From Arthrobacter sp. Soc17.1.1.1 (GTDB taxonomy: Bacteria; Actinomycetota; Actinomycetes; Actinomycetales; Micrococcaceae), in NCBI RefSeq assembly GCF_036867195.1, contig NZ_JBAJII010000001.1, positions 1-64,000 of the forward strand: a DNA stretch of 64,000 bases, in the 5' to 3' direction. The notes beneath the pieces are model-generated. The model ran no database searches. It was not told the origin of the DNA and worked only from the letters and a program-made list of their open reading frames with translations. The position numbers and the translations under genes are program-made. Position 1 is the first letter of the stretch; every line of letters begins with the position of its first letter. Below, piece by piece: positions 13,049 through 21,670 of the stretch.

Positions 13049-13957
13049 TCAGACCTTCGGGTCCTCCGTGGGCTCCGCGGCGTGCTTGGCGCCGTCGGTG
13101 CCCTTGGCGGTGTCCGATGCTGACGGCGATGCGGCAGGGTCGGTATTGGCGGTGGCGGCCGGGACCTCGCCGGACGACGCCGCGGCACGGTCCGCTGCTT
13201 CCTTGATGCTGATCACGGCATTCTTCGCGTCCTGCGGCTTCTGGGTCGATGCCGGGCCCGCGGTGGCCTTGATCGGGGCCGGGGTCTTCCAGGGATCCTC
13301 GACGGGCCTGGACGCGCGCCACGCAGCGACTCCCGCGACGATCGCGGCCGCGATGATGCCGAAGACCAGCCAGCCCTTCCCGGACTTGCGGGCCTTGCTC
13401 TTCTTCAGGTCCTTCGACGCCTGCATGGTCGCGGCGACCAGGCGCTTCTGGGCGTTCTTGACGGCTTTCTTGTCACCGGTCACGCGGATCACGGCGTTCT
13501 CCACGGCCGGCGGCACAGTGGCGGCCGCCAGGGAGCGGGACGCCGAGTCGGCTGCCTCGCCGAGCCGGGTCGACAGGGCCGGCAGGTACTCGTCGACGAC
13601 CTTGCCCTTCGCGGTGGTCAGGGCAGGGGTCGCCTTGTCGAGGGTGCCCTGGATCTTCGGGGTGGTCTCGTCGATCGCGTGGGTGATCGAGGAGCCCACC
13701 TTGTCGATGCTCTCCTGAAGGATGGGCGTCACGACGGCGACGCCTCCGGCGATCCCCTCCGAGGCCTTGCGGACGGTGTCCTGCAGAGCGGGCTTCGCGG
13801 TCTCCAGGCCCTTCTCCCAGCGGGGCTTCGCCCAGCCGTAGGCGGCATCGACGCGCGGTGCCGCCCAGTCCCGTGCTGCTGCTACTCCGGCGGCTGCTGC
13901 CAGTCCGAGAGCAACGCCCTCCTCGAGCTCATGGGTGTTGCGTACGTTCTTCTTCAC
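13049..13957 (-). CDS. Single-pass membrane protein of unknown function
   Basis: I do not recognise a named family. The 302-residue protein has four parts: residues 1-30, an Ala-rich helix; 30-190, amphipathic Ala/Lys/Thr/Glu-rich helices (KPRWEKGLETAKPALQDTVR) that look apolipoprotein- or YtxH-like; a transmembrane helix about 196-213 (WLVFGIIAAAIVAGVAAW) preceded by a strongly basic KKSKARKSGKG; and a low-complexity tail rich in Ala, Thr, Asp, Lys and Pro. Just after the helix is RASRPVEDPWKTP, a motif I associate with other small actinobacterial membrane proteins. The start is GTG 13957 because TGGAGGT lies about six bases upstream; an open frame 48 bases longer lacks such a site. It is monocistronic, ends at a terminator, and is divergent from the cyclophilin gene across 177 bases that hold no gene. 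Confidence 0.7.
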   Translation of the reverse strand: MKKNVRNTHELEEGVALGLAAAAGVAAARDWAAPRVDAAYGWAKPRWEKGLETAKPALQDTVRKASEGIAGGVAVVTPILQESIDKVGSSITHAIDETTPKIQGTLDKATPALTTAKGKVVDEYLPALSTRLGEAADSASRSLAAATVPPAVENAVIRVTGDKKAVKNAQKRLVAATMQASKDLKKSKARKSGKGWLVFGIIAAAIVAGVAAWRASRPVEDPWKTPAPIKATAGPASTQKPQDAKNAVISIKEAADRAAASSGEVPAATANTDPAASPSASDTAKGTDGAKHAAEPTEDPKV

Positions 13958-14134
13958 AAAAACCTCCAGGGGGTGGTTGTTCGTTTTGATCAGCCTACGT
14001 TGCATGCGTGGGGGGTGCTATCCGATGCGGGCGCAGGTGCGGTTCCCGGGCCGTGTTTCGCGGTGTCCGTTTCACTGTGCGCGGAATGGGACCACTCCAG
14101 CTTATTGTCAGGGGCCGCGTGGAAGAATGGCCCA

Positions 14135-14677
14135 ATGACTGCTATTCCCACAGCAAAAGCGACCATCCACACCAACCAGGGCGACATCGAGGTGAACCTC
14201 TTCGGCAATCATGCCCCGAAGACGGTGAAGAACTTCGTGGGCCTCGCGACGGGTGAGATCACATGGACCCACCCGCAGACCGGCGAGGAGAGCAACGCGC
14301 CCCTCTACAGCGGCACGGTGTTCCACCGCATCATCAAGGACTTCATGATCCAGGGCGGCGATCCCCTCGGTCAGGGCATCGGAGGACCGGGCTACAAGTT
14401 CGACGACGAGATCAACCTCGACCTGACCTTCAACGAGCCCTACAAGCTGGCCATGGCCAACGCGGGTCTCCAGGGCGGACGCGGCACCAATGGTTCGCAG
14501 TTCTTCATCACCTCCGTGCCCACCACCTGGCTGCAGGGCAAGCACACCATCTTCGGCGACGTCACCGACGAGGAATCCCGCAAGGTGGTCGACAAGCTGA
14601 ACGCCATCGCCACGGACATGAGGGACAAGCCCCTCGACGACGTCGTCATCGAGAGCATCACCGTGGAACAGCTCTAA
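14135..14677 (+). CDS. ppiA: Peptidyl-prolyl cis-trans isomerase, cyclophilin type
   Basis: Cytoplasmic prolyl isomerase that assists folding. The 180 residues carry the cyclophilin core: ATIHTNQGDIEVNLF at the start, VFHRIIKDFMIQGGDPLGQG with the active-site Arg and Gln, MANAGLQGGRGTNGSQFFIT, and WLQGKHTIFGDV. There is no signal peptide. The ATG at 14135 is used because the family N-terminus begins there; a longer open frame upstream is GC-rich and unsupported. Cyclophilin followed by a rhomboid gene four bases later is a conserved actinobacterial pair near the origin. Confidence 0.94.
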   Translation: MTAIPTAKATIHTNQGDIEVNLFGNHAPKTVKNFVGLATGEITWTHPQTGEESNAPLYSGTVFHRIIKDFMIQGGDPLGQGIGGPGYKFDDEINLDLTFNEPYKLAMANAGLQGGRGTNGSQFFITSVPTTWLQGKHTIFGDVTDEESRKVVDKLNAIATDMRDKPLDDVVIESITVEQL

Positions 14678-14681
14678 CCGA

Positions 14682-15557
14682 ATGTCCTACGGTGTCCCTG
14701 CGCCCGACGCCGGCAGCCAGGAGGCGCCGGTCTGCCCCCGGCATCCGGATCGCGTCAGCTATGTGAGGTGTCAGCGGTGCGGCCGTCCGGCCTGCGCCGA
14801 GTGCCAGCGTCCGGCCGCGGTCGGGTTCCAGTGCGTCGACTGCGTCCGTGAGCAGGCCGCCGCCACGCCGGCCCGCAAGAACGCCTTTGGCGGCGTCGCG
14901 CGCGGGGACACCCCCGTAGTGACCTACACGCTCATCGGGCTCTGCGTGGTGGTGTTCCTCCTGCAGCTCGTGATCCCCGGGATCACCCGTTCGTTCACCT
15001 ACGCGCCCGTGTTCACCGCCGGTGCCGGGGGCGTGATCCCGGCGGAGCCGTGGCGGATGCTCACAGCCGCCTTCCTCCACTCGGAGCGCTCGTTCCTGCA
15101 CATCGCCTTCAACATGTACGCGCTGTACATCCTCGGCAAGGTGCTGGAGCCCGCGATGGGCAGGGCGCGATTCCTCGCGCTGTACCTCATCTCGGCCCTC
15201 GGCGGGTCGATCGGCGTCCTGCTGCTCACCGGGAACCCGCTCCAGGGGGTCGTCGGAGCATCCGGCGCCGTCTTCGGACTCTTCGGGGCGCTCCTCATCG
15301 TCCAGCGCAAGCGAGGCGGTGACGTCCGCCAGATCGTCGTCCTGATCGCGATCAACGCGGTGCTCGGGTTCGTGGTGCCGGGCATCGCCTGGCAGGCCCA
15401 CCTCGGCGGCCTCGTGGCGGGTGCCGCGTGTGCGGCGGCCATCGCCTATGCGCCGCGCGGGAGCCGGCAGGCGAGGACGCAGGTGCTCGGTCTGGGCGGC
15501 GTCGTCGTGCTGCTGGCCCTGCTGACCGTCGTGGGCGTCGCGCGCCTCCCGATCTAG
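14682..15557 (+). CDS. Rhomboid-family intramembrane serine protease with N-terminal zinc-finger
   Basis: Intramembrane protease or pseudoprotease of the rhomboid family, 291 residues. Residues 18-54 form a cysteine-rich B-box-like finger (C18, C30, C33, C38, C41, C51, C54 plus His21). Six or more membrane helices follow. The catalytic serine is S194 in GASGAVFGLFG and its partner His is H240 in WQAHLGGL; N144 in the HIAFNMYAL segment is the usual oxyanion residue, so it looks active. It begins four bases after the cyclophilin gene and is followed by a terminator hairpin. The substrate is unknown. Confidence 0.9.
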   Translation: MSYGVPAPDAGSQEAPVCPRHPDRVSYVRCQRCGRPACAECQRPAAVGFQCVDCVREQAAATPARKNAFGGVARGDTPVVTYTLIGLCVVVFLLQLVIPGITRSFTYAPVFTAGAGGVIPAEPWRMLTAAFLHSERSFLHIAFNMYALYILGKVLEPAMGRARFLALYLISALGGSIGVLLLTGNPLQGVVGASGAVFGLFGALLIVQRKRGGDVRQIVVLIAINAVLGFVVPGIAWQAHLGGLVAGAACAAAIAYAPRGSRQARTQVLGLGGVVVLLALLTVVGVARLPI

Positions 15558-15567
15558 CACTGCGAAG

Positions 15568-15603
15568 ACGAAGGAGCCGGTCCCTGCGGACCGGCTCCTT
15601 CGT
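15568..15603 (+). terminator. Terminator after the rhomboid gene
   Basis: A 16-base perfect stem (15568-15583 with 15588-15603) with loop CTGC, followed by CGTTTTC. It lies 11 bases past the rhomboid stop codon. Confidence 0.85.
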
Positions 15604-15605
15604 CG

Positions 15606-15754
15606 TTTTCCACAACCCTTATCCACACGGGGGATAACTTACACACATGTAATTCCACATCTGTGGATAAGCGGGGCCCGGAATCTCGCGGTGATCACCG
15701 AATGATCAACAATCCCATGCACATCTGTGGATAACTTCATACACAGCGTGTGTA
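15606..15754. other. DnaA-box cluster outside oriC
   Basis: Gene-free, AT-richer patch between convergent genes (rhomboid and crgA). Perfect DnaA boxes lie at 15619-15627 (TTATCCACA, plus), 15662-15670 and 15726-15734 (TGTGGATAA, minus). Near matches lie at 15606-15614 (TTTTCCACA) and 15629-15637 (GGGGGATAA). It also carries inverted repeats TTACA-N4-TGTAA (15639-15652) and TACACA-GCG-TGTGTA (15740-15754). Box number and density equal those of oriC, 14 kb away. Because both flanking genes point inward it is not an obvious promoter region. A DnaA-titration or DnaA-regulatory locus is an inference. Confidence 0.72.
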
Positions 15755-15794
15755 CAGAGCTCCTCGACCGTCCCCGCCCGCACTCCGTGCGGGG

Positions 15795-16043
15795 TCAGCG
15801 CCAGCGCGTCGTCATCAGGAAGCCGACGATCGCGATACCGAAGCCGGCGAGGATGTTCCAGGATCCCCAGGCGGCGACCGGCAGGGTGGCCTCGGAGATG
15901 TAGAACGTGATGATCCACAGCAGGCCGATGATCATGAGCCCGAACATCACCGGCTTGTACCAGACCGGGTTCGGTGTGGGCTGCGACTTCGCGGCGGGCG
16001 CCGCGGCGGCACCGGCTCTCTTGCGGGGCTTCGACTCAGGCAC
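15795..16043 (-). CDS. crgA: Cell division protein CrgA
   Basis: Small integral membrane divisome protein that in streptomycetes and mycobacteria interacts with FtsZ and the septal peptidoglycan machinery. It has 82 residues: a basic cytoplasmic N-terminus MPESKPRKRAG, then NPVWYKPVMFGLMIIGLLWIITFYI as the first helix, a short loop, and a second helix ending FLMTTRWR, the classic CrgA C-terminus. The GTG at 16043 is chosen because GAGGAGA lies just upstream; the longer upstream frame adds nothing conserved. It is divergent from the sortase gene across 173 bases and close to the pknB/pbpA/rodA operon, its functional neighbourhood in other actinobacteria. Confidence 0.93.
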   Translation of the reverse strand: MPESKPRKRAGAAAAPAAKSQPTPNPVWYKPVMFGLMIIGLLWIITFYISEATLPVAAWGSWNILAGFGIAIVGFLMTTRWR

Positions 16044-16216
16044 GGGTTCTCCTCGACGGGGTGCGACTGGGGTCAGTGGCACCGGTGGTTCGGTGGCGGC
16101 CCCGACGCGCTCCTCCCCGCAGGTTATCCTGTGGAGAGAATTTCATCCGGCCGGTTCTCCGAACGATTCTAGCCAAGATCGGTCGGGTACCGGTGCACCC
16201 AGCGGCAGGAGCGGTA

Positions 16217-17029
16217 GTGGCCAGGTCGACCATGGACGCCGCGCCCGACCGCGGCGTGCGACGCCCCGCACGGGCGCGCCCGCGCCGTACGCCGCTCCAG
16301 TTGGTCGGACAGGTGTTCGGGGAACTCCTGGTCACCGCCGGCATCGTGCTGCTGCTCTTCGTGGGCTGGGAGCTCTGGTGGACCAACATCGACTCCGGTA
16401 TCAAGCAGGAGCAGGCCCTCGAGGGGTTCTTCTCCGACGCACCGCCCGTCACGGCCCCCGATGCCTCCGGCCAGGGATCGGACGTGCCCCGACCCGAGGA
16501 CTTCGGTGAGCCCGCCGTCCTCCCGCAGCAGGATCTCGTGGGTACCTTCGGCGTGGTCTACATCCCCCGGTTCGGTGAGAACTACTCGCGGCCCGTCACG
16601 GCCGGCGTCGGCACCGACGTGCTCGACAACCTCGGGCTCGGCCACTACCCGGGGACGGGAGCGCCGGGCGAGGTGGGCAACTTCGCGCTGGCGGGTCACC
16701 GCCAGACCCACGGCCAGGTGCTCGACCAGATCCACACACTGGTCCCGGGGGACCGCGTCTACGTCCAGACACGCGACGGGTACTACACCTATGTCTTCCG
16801 GAACACCGAGATCGTCCTGCCCGACCGCGCCGACGTGATCGCGCCGGTGCCCACCCAGCCGGACGCACGGCCCGTGGACAGGATCCTGACCCTGACCAGC
16901 TGCAATCCGCGCTTCGGCGCCCAGGAGCGTATCATTGCGTACTCGGTGCTGGAGTCCTGGCGCCCCGCCGACGCGGGTCCACCCCCCGAGATCGCGGAGA
17001 ACGTGGCCCGCGCGGCAGGACAGGGGTAG
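16217..17029 (+). CDS. srtE: Class E sortase
   Basis: Membrane-anchored transpeptidase that joins surface proteins to peptidoglycan. Of 270 residues, the N-terminus is very basic (RGVRRPARARPRR) and followed by a transmembrane helix at about 34-52. A linker leads to the sortase barrel with catalytic H161 (LAGHRQTHG), C229 (LTLTSCNPRF, the TLTxC motif) and R232. The GTG at 16217 is chosen for AGGAG at 16207-16211; an ATG at 16232 is an alternative. Class E enzymes usually recognise LAxTG-type signals; no obvious sortase substrate is encoded in this window. Two more rightward genes follow at spacings of 5 and 3 bases. Confidence 0.92.
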   Translation: MARSTMDAAPDRGVRRPARARPRRTPLQLVGQVFGELLVTAGIVLLLFVGWELWWTNIDSGIKQEQALEGFFSDAPPVTAPDASGQGSDVPRPEDFGEPAVLPQQDLVGTFGVVYIPRFGENYSRPVTAGVGTDVLDNLGLGHYPGTGAPGEVGNFALAGHRQTHGQVLDQIHTLVPGDRVYVQTRDGYYTYVFRNTEIVLPDRADVIAPVPTQPDARPVDRILTLTSCNPRFGAQERIIAYSVLESWRPADAGPPPEIAENVARAAGQG

Positions 17030-17034
17030 CACGG

Positions 17035-17196
17035 ATGTACGGATGGATCTTCCGGGCCCTGCCCGGTCCGCTCTGGATGCGCATCATCCTGTCCGTGGTC
17101 CTGGTCCTCGCGGCCGTCATGGTGCTCATGGTCTTCGTGTTCCCCTGGGTCTCCCAGTTCAACCCGCTCACAGATTCAACGATTGGTTCCCCCTAG
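17035..17196 (+). CDS. Small single-pass membrane protein (53 aa)
   Basis: Short gene squeezed between srtE (5 bases before) and the amidotransferase (3 bases after). The peptide begins MYGWIFRALPGPLWMRIILS, has a hydrophobic helix about residues 17-37, then FVFPWVSQFNPLTDSTIGSP. Small proteins with the FPW-x(4-6)-NP ending are common between sortase E and trpG/pabA in actinobacteria, as I recall. The tight spacing suggests co-translation with the sortase. Function unknown; a sortase accessory factor is a guess. Confidence 0.75.
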   Translation: MYGWIFRALPGPLWMRIILSVVLVLAAVMVLMVFVFPWVSQFNPLTDSTIGSP

Positions 17197-17199
17197 CTC

Positions 17200-17844
17200 A
17201 TGGCTGACACCACCCGCATCCTCGTCGTCGACAACTACGACAGCTTCGTCTACACGCTGGTCGGCTACCTGCAGGAACTCGGCGCCGAGACGACCGTGGT
17301 CCGCAACGACGACGTCACCCTCGCCGAGGCGCAGGAGATGGCCGCATCCCGCGACGGGGTGCTCATCTCCCCGGGTCCGGGCACGCCCGCCGAGGCAGGC
17401 GTGTGCGTCGACCTCATCCGGTGGTGCGGCGACCACGGCAAGCCGATGCTCGGGGTCTGCCTCGGCCACCAGGCACTCGCCGAGGCCTACGGCGGTACCG
17501 TGACGCACGCACCGGAGCTCATGCACGGCAAGACGTCCCTCGTGGAACACGACGCGACGAGCGTCTTCGCCGGACTGCCCTCCCCCGTCACGGCGACGCG
17601 CTACCACTCGCTGGCAGCGGTGAGCGACGACGTCCCGGCCGAGCTCACCGTCACCGCACGGACGGCCAGCGGCATCATCATGGGTCTCGAGCACAGGACG
17701 GCACCCCTGTGCGGCGTGCAGTTCCACCCGGAGTCGGTGCTGACCGAGGGCGGCTACCGGATGCTGGGCAACTGGCTGGAGTCCCTCGGGCTCGAGGGAG
17801 CCGCGGCCACCGCCGCAGGGCTCAGCCCGCTCATCGCGCGGTAG
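17200..17844 (+). CDS. Glutamine amidotransferase, aminodeoxychorismate/anthranilate synthase component II
   Basis: Class I glutamine amidotransferase that releases ammonia from glutamine for a chorismate-utilising synthase (4-amino-4-deoxychorismate for folate, or anthranilate for tryptophan). The 214 residues hold the triad C87 (GVCLGHQALAEAYGG), H176 and E178 (VQFHPESVLTEGG), and the N-terminal ILVVDNYDSFVYTL typical of TrpG/PabA. No pabB or trpE partner is adjacent, so pabA versus trpG cannot be settled; the near-origin actinobacterial copy is commonly treated as pabA-like. It is the last gene of the srtE group, convergent with pknB, with a hairpin in between. Confidence 0.9.
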   Translation: MADTTRILVVDNYDSFVYTLVGYLQELGAETTVVRNDDVTLAEAQEMAASRDGVLISPGPGTPAEAGVCVDLIRWCGDHGKPMLGVCLGHQALAEAYGGTVTHAPELMHGKTSLVEHDATSVFAGLPSPVTATRYHSLAAVSDDVPAELTVTARTASGIIMGLEHRTAPLCGVQFHPESVLTEGGYRMLGNWLESLGLEGAAATAAGLSPLIAR

Positions 17845-17900
17845 CCGCCCTCGTTCCCGGTTACCGGCCGGCCGATGCGTGTCCGGACGTGACGCGCCGG

Positions 17901-17933
17901 GTTCCCGGCTGCAGCGCCGCGAAAGCCGGGAAC
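17901..17933. terminator. Putative shared terminator between convergent genes
   Basis: A 10-base perfect stem GTTCCCGGCT (17901-17910) with AGCCGGGAAC (17924-17933) and a GC-rich 13-base loop. It lies in the 105-base gap between the amidotransferase and pknB, which converge. There is no T run, so factor-assisted or weak termination is possible. Confidence 0.5.
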
Positions 17934-17949
17934 GACGGCCGGGCAGGTC

Positions 17950-19851
17950 CTAGTCGTCGCCCTCGGTGGGACGCGGGACGGACTGTTCGCCGGTGCCCTC
18001 GGTCGGCTGGGCGGTCGGTATGGCGGGGGGCTCGGGTGCCGGCGCGGCCGGCGGTGCCTTCGCGACCGTGAGCACGATCTCGGTGCCCTGGTCCACCTCG
18101 GACCGTGCCTGTGCGGACTGCGCGGTGACGATGCCCGGAGCGACGACGCTGTTCTCCACCTCGCGCACCGAGGACGGCAGCTTCACCGCCGGGTCGGCCA
18201 GCAGGGCCTGAGCCTGCTCGAGCGTGAGGTCCGTGAGCAGGGGTACGGTCACCTTCCCGTTGGACAGCACCAGGTCCACCGCACTGCCGACCGGCACCGA
18301 CTGGCCCGCCTGCGGGCTCGTGGTGATGACCCTGCCCTCGGCGACGTCGGCGCTGGTTTCCTCCGTGACCTGCCCGCCCCGCAGGCCGAGCTCCTCGAGC
18401 GCGTCGCGGGCCGACGATTCGGTGAGCCCGGCGAGTGTGCCGGGCAGCACCACGTTGGCCGGTCCCCGTGAGACGGTGATGTTGACGCGTGATTCCGGGT
18501 CCACGGACGTCCCCGCAGCGGGATCGGAGGCGATGACGTCACCCTCCTCCACGGTCGCGTTGAACTCCTCGTCGGTCGAGGGCCTCAGCCCGGCGTCCAC
18601 GATGGCGTCGGTGGCATCCGCCTCGGTCAGACCCACGAGCCCGGGCACGCTGACCGTCACGGCCTCCTGGGAGCCGCGGTCGTCCGCGACGTTGTTCAGG
18701 ACCACGTAACCGCCCGCGAGCACCAGCAGGACAGCCACGAAGAAGACGGTGATCCAGGCGGTCCTCGAGGACCTGCGTCGCCGGTCCTGCCGCGGGTCCA
18801 CGGTGTCGTCCGTCCCCAGGACGTCGAGCCGCCCGTCGTCGTCCTCCGGGCTGTACGGCAGGGCCTGCCCCGCGACCCTGTCCATCGCGCGCGTGTGCGG
18901 ATCGGCGGCGAACGCAGCGGTACCCGCGACGCCGGCACGGGTGCGGGGCGCCGTCGTGTCCAGTTCCGCCGTCGGCATGCCCGAGGCACCGGGCACGGGG
19001 ATGCCGCGGGCGGCGTCGAGCAGTGCCCGGCGGAAGGTGAGGGCGTCCTGGAAGCGGTGGCCGCGGTCCTTCTGGAGTGCCCGGGCGAGGACGGAGTCGA
19101 GGGCCGGCGTCACCTCGGGGTTGAGGCTGCTGGCGGCGGGGGGTTCCTCCCGCACGTGCTGGTAGGCGACGGACACGGGACTGTCCCCCAGGAAGGGCGG
19201 CCGGCCGGTGAGCAGTTCGAACAGCAGACAGCCCGCCGAGTACAGGTCGCTGCGGGCGTCCACGGTCTCGCCGCGGGCCTGTTCGGGCGAGAGGTACTGC
19301 GCCGTGCCGAGAACGGCCTGCGTCTGCGTCATCGTGGCCTGGGAATCGGCCATGGCGCGGGCGATGCCGAAGTCCATGACCTTCACCCCGCCGTCGGGCG
19401 TGATCATGACGTTGGCCGGCTTGATGTCGCGGTGGACGATCCCCGCCTTGTGGCTGTAGTCGAGGGCACCCAGGACACCGGCCAGGTAGGTGATGCTGTC
19501 CTCGGCCGTGAGGTCGCCGGCCTTCACGTGATCGCGCAGCGTCCGCCCGGCGAGGTACTCCATGACGATGAACGGGACCCTGACCTCGTGTTCCGGCCGG
19601 TCGGGGATCTCCTCCTCGCCCGTGTCGTACACGGCCACGATGTTGGGGTTGTTGAGCCCCGCCACGGCCTGGGCCTCCCGGCGGAACCGCGACTGGAACA
19701 GCGGATCGCGCGCCAGGTCCGCGCGGAGCACCTTGATGGCGACCGACCGCCCCAGGCGGAGGTCGCGGCCGAGGTGCACGTCGGCCATGCCGCCGCGCCC
19801 GATCAGCTCGCGTACCTCGTACCGCCCGTTCAGGATGCGGTCGGTGGTCAT
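17950..19851 (-). CDS. pknB: PASTA-domain Ser/Thr protein kinase PknB
   Basis: Transmembrane Hanks-type kinase that senses cell-wall fragments and controls growth and division. It has 633 residues. The kinase domain (about 8-275) has the glycine loop IGRGGMADV, Lys40 in VAIKVL, HRD at 140-142 (HRDIKPANV) and DFG at 160-162. A juxtamembrane linker with acidic patches leads to a transmembrane helix about 363-385, then three extracellular PASTA repeats from about 400 onward and a Pro/Ala-rich tail. The ATG 19851 is used; a GTG three bases earlier is in frame but overlaps the best ribosome-site bases. Last gene of the leftward operon; 34 bases separate it from the kinase before it. Confidence 0.95.
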   Translation of the reverse strand: MTTDRILNGRYEVRELIGRGGMADVHLGRDLRLGRSVAIKVLRADLARDPLFQSRFRREAQAVAGLNNPNIVAVYDTGEEEIPDRPEHEVRVPFIVMEYLAGRTLRDHVKAGDLTAEDSITYLAGVLGALDYSHKAGIVHRDIKPANVMITPDGGVKVMDFGIARAMADSQATMTQTQAVLGTAQYLSPEQARGETVDARSDLYSAGCLLFELLTGRPPFLGDSPVSVAYQHVREEPPAASSLNPEVTPALDSVLARALQKDRGHRFQDALTFRRALLDAARGIPVPGASGMPTAELDTTAPRTRAGVAGTAAFAADPHTRAMDRVAGQALPYSPEDDDGRLDVLGTDDTVDPRQDRRRRSSRTAWITVFFVAVLLVLAGGYVVLNNVADDRGSQEAVTVSVPGLVGLTEADATDAIVDAGLRPSTDEEFNATVEEGDVIASDPAAGTSVDPESRVNITVSRGPANVVLPGTLAGLTESSARDALEELGLRGGQVTEETSADVAEGRVITTSPQAGQSVPVGSAVDLVLSNGKVTVPLLTDLTLEQAQALLADPAVKLPSSVREVENSVVAPGIVTAQSAQARSEVDQGTEIVLTVAKAPPAAPAPEPPAIPTAQPTEGTGEQSVPRPTEGDD

Positions 19852-19885
19852 CACTCCGCGCCTTCCCGGCTCCGGTTCGTGCGGA

Positions 19886-21670
19886 TCACGAGGTGGGGGT
19901 CGCCGTGGGCGACGCCGACGGGCTCGGCGGCGGTGTGGTGGGCGCCTGGGTGGGTGGCGGGCCGGAGGAGACGATGTAGCCGACGTTCGACCCCGCCGTC
20001 AGGACGGTCCCGGCGCCGGGGCTGACGGACACGACCGTACCGGCCGGCAGCGGCGATTCCTGGGAGCCCGTGTTGACGGGCACCAGGCCCAGGTCCACGA
20101 GAGCGGCCTCGACGTCGGCGACGGTGCGTCCCTGCAGGCCGGCCGGCACGGTGGCCTGCTCGGGCCCGGCCGACGACGTCACGGTGATGGTCTCGCCGGG
20201 GCTGAGGGTGCCCACGGGGTCGATCCCGATGACATAGCCCTCGGCGATCTCCGCCGACGGCTCACGCTGGGTGATGACACGGAAGCCCAGCGAGCCGAGT
20301 TCCGCGGCGACCTCGGCCTCCGCCCGGCCCAGGTACTGGCTCGGCGTGATGACCACCTCGGCCGCCTCCGTGGTGCTCGGGGACGGGGCCGGCGAGGTGG
20401 ACGACGGCGACGGCGACGGCGTGGGCGTGCTGGACTGCGAGGGGGTGGCGCTCGCGGACGTGCTCGTCTCGACGGGCACGCTGTCCGGGTCGCCCGCCAG
20501 CAGGGGCTGGAGGATCAGGAAGGCGATCGCGGCCAGCGCCAGCAGGAGCAGGACGATGAGCGGGATCAGCCAGGGGCTCCGGCGGTTCTCCTCGTCCCGC
20601 CGGTACGGCTGGTCCGGTTCCGTGGCGTCGAGGTCCTCCTGGGACCAGTCCCGGGACGCGGCGATACCTGCCGCTGCTCCTGCCGCGGCTCCGGCGGCCG
20701 CGGGAGCCGCCACGGTGGGCAGGGCGGACGTGCTCGGCGCCGGGACCGCGGTGGTGGCCTGGGTGTCCTGGCGGGGGATGGCGGCCGTCGCGGCGCCGAC
20801 CCCGGTGCCGAAGGCGAGCATCCCGGGTACGGCCGCCTCGGCGGCGCGGATGTTCCCGGCGCGGATCGCGTCGACGGCACGCGCGAGCGACTCGGCGTCG
20901 CGCGGACGCTCGGCAGGGTCCTTGCCGAGCATGGAACCGATGAGGGCGCGGACCGGCCGCGGGATGGACTCGGGCAGGGGCGGAGGCGCGTCGTTGACCT
21001 GCGCCAGGGCGATGGCGATCTGTGATTCGCCGGAGAACGGCCGGCGTCCGGCCAGCAGTTCGTACCCGATGACGCCGAGCGCGTAGATGTCGGAGGAGCC
21101 GGTGGCGGGCTGGCCGGTGGCCTGCTCGGGCGCGAGGTACTGCGCCGTCCCCATGACCTGACCGGTGGCCGTCAGGGGAACCTGGTCGGCGAGCCGGGCG
21201 ATCCCGAAGTCCGTGATCTTCACCCGCCCGTCGGGCATCACGAGGATGTTGCCGGGCTTCACGTCGCGGTGCACGAGACCCTGCCGGTGCGCGACGGCGA
21301 GGGCCGTGGCGGTCTGCCCGATGATCGAGAGGGTGCGGTCGGGCGAGAGGACCTGCTCCTTCTCGATCACCGCGGACAGCGGCTGCCCCGGCACGAGTTC
21401 CATGACGAGATAGGCCGAGCCCGCCTCCTCGCCGTAGTCGAAGACGTTGGCGATGCCCTCGTGGTTCAGCAGGGCCGTGTGGCGCGCCTCGGCCCGGAAG
21501 CGGTTGAGGAAGGCCGGGTCGCCCGAGTACTCCTCCTTGAGGATCTTGATCGCGACGACGCGCCCGAGGATCTGGTCCCGCGCCTTCCAGACTTCGCCCA
21601 TACCGCCGATGGCGATGCGCTCGGTCAGTTCGAATCTGCCGCCCAGGGTGATTCCTGACGTGGGCCTCAT
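19886..21670 (-). CDS. pknA: Second Ser/Thr protein kinase (PknA-like) with PASTA repeats
   Basis: Transmembrane Ser/Thr kinase, 594 residues. Kinase features: [14 protein letters not shown], Lys42 in VAIKIL, HRD at 134-136 (VHRDVKPGN) and DFG at 154-156. A long Ala-rich linker (about 300-340) precedes a transmembrane helix near 366-388. The outside part has a Ser/Thr/Pro-rich stalk (about 400-436), two PASTA repeats (about 438-569) and another Pro/Ser/Thr tail. By gene order this is the PknA position, although mycobacterial PknA lacks PASTA repeats. The start overlaps the pbpA stop as ATGA, so the two are translationally coupled. Confidence 0.92.
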   Translation of the reverse strand: MRPTSGITLGGRFELTERIAIGGMGEVWKARDQILGRVVAIKILKEEYSGDPAFLNRFRAEARHTALLNHEGIANVFDYGEEAGSAYLVMELVPGQPLSAVIEKEQVLSPDRTLSIIGQTATALAVAHRQGLVHRDVKPGNILVMPDGRVKITDFGIARLADQVPLTATGQVMGTAQYLAPEQATGQPATGSSDIYALGVIGYELLAGRRPFSGESQIAIALAQVNDAPPPLPESIPRPVRALIGSMLGKDPAERPRDAESLARAVDAIRAGNIRAAEAAVPGMLAFGTGVGAATAAIPRQDTQATTAVPAPSTSALPTVAAPAAAGAAAGAAAGIAASRDWSQEDLDATEPDQPYRRDEENRRSPWLIPLIVLLLLALAAIAFLILQPLLAGDPDSVPVETSTSASATPSQSSTPTPSPSPSSTSPAPSPSTTEAAEVVITPSQYLGRAEAEVAAELGSLGFRVITQREPSAEIAEGYVIGIDPVGTLSPGETITVTSSAGPEQATVPAGLQGRTVADVEAALVDLGLVPVNTGSQESPLPAGTVVSVSPGAGTVLTAGSNVGYIVSSGPPPTQAPTTPPPSPSASPTATPTS

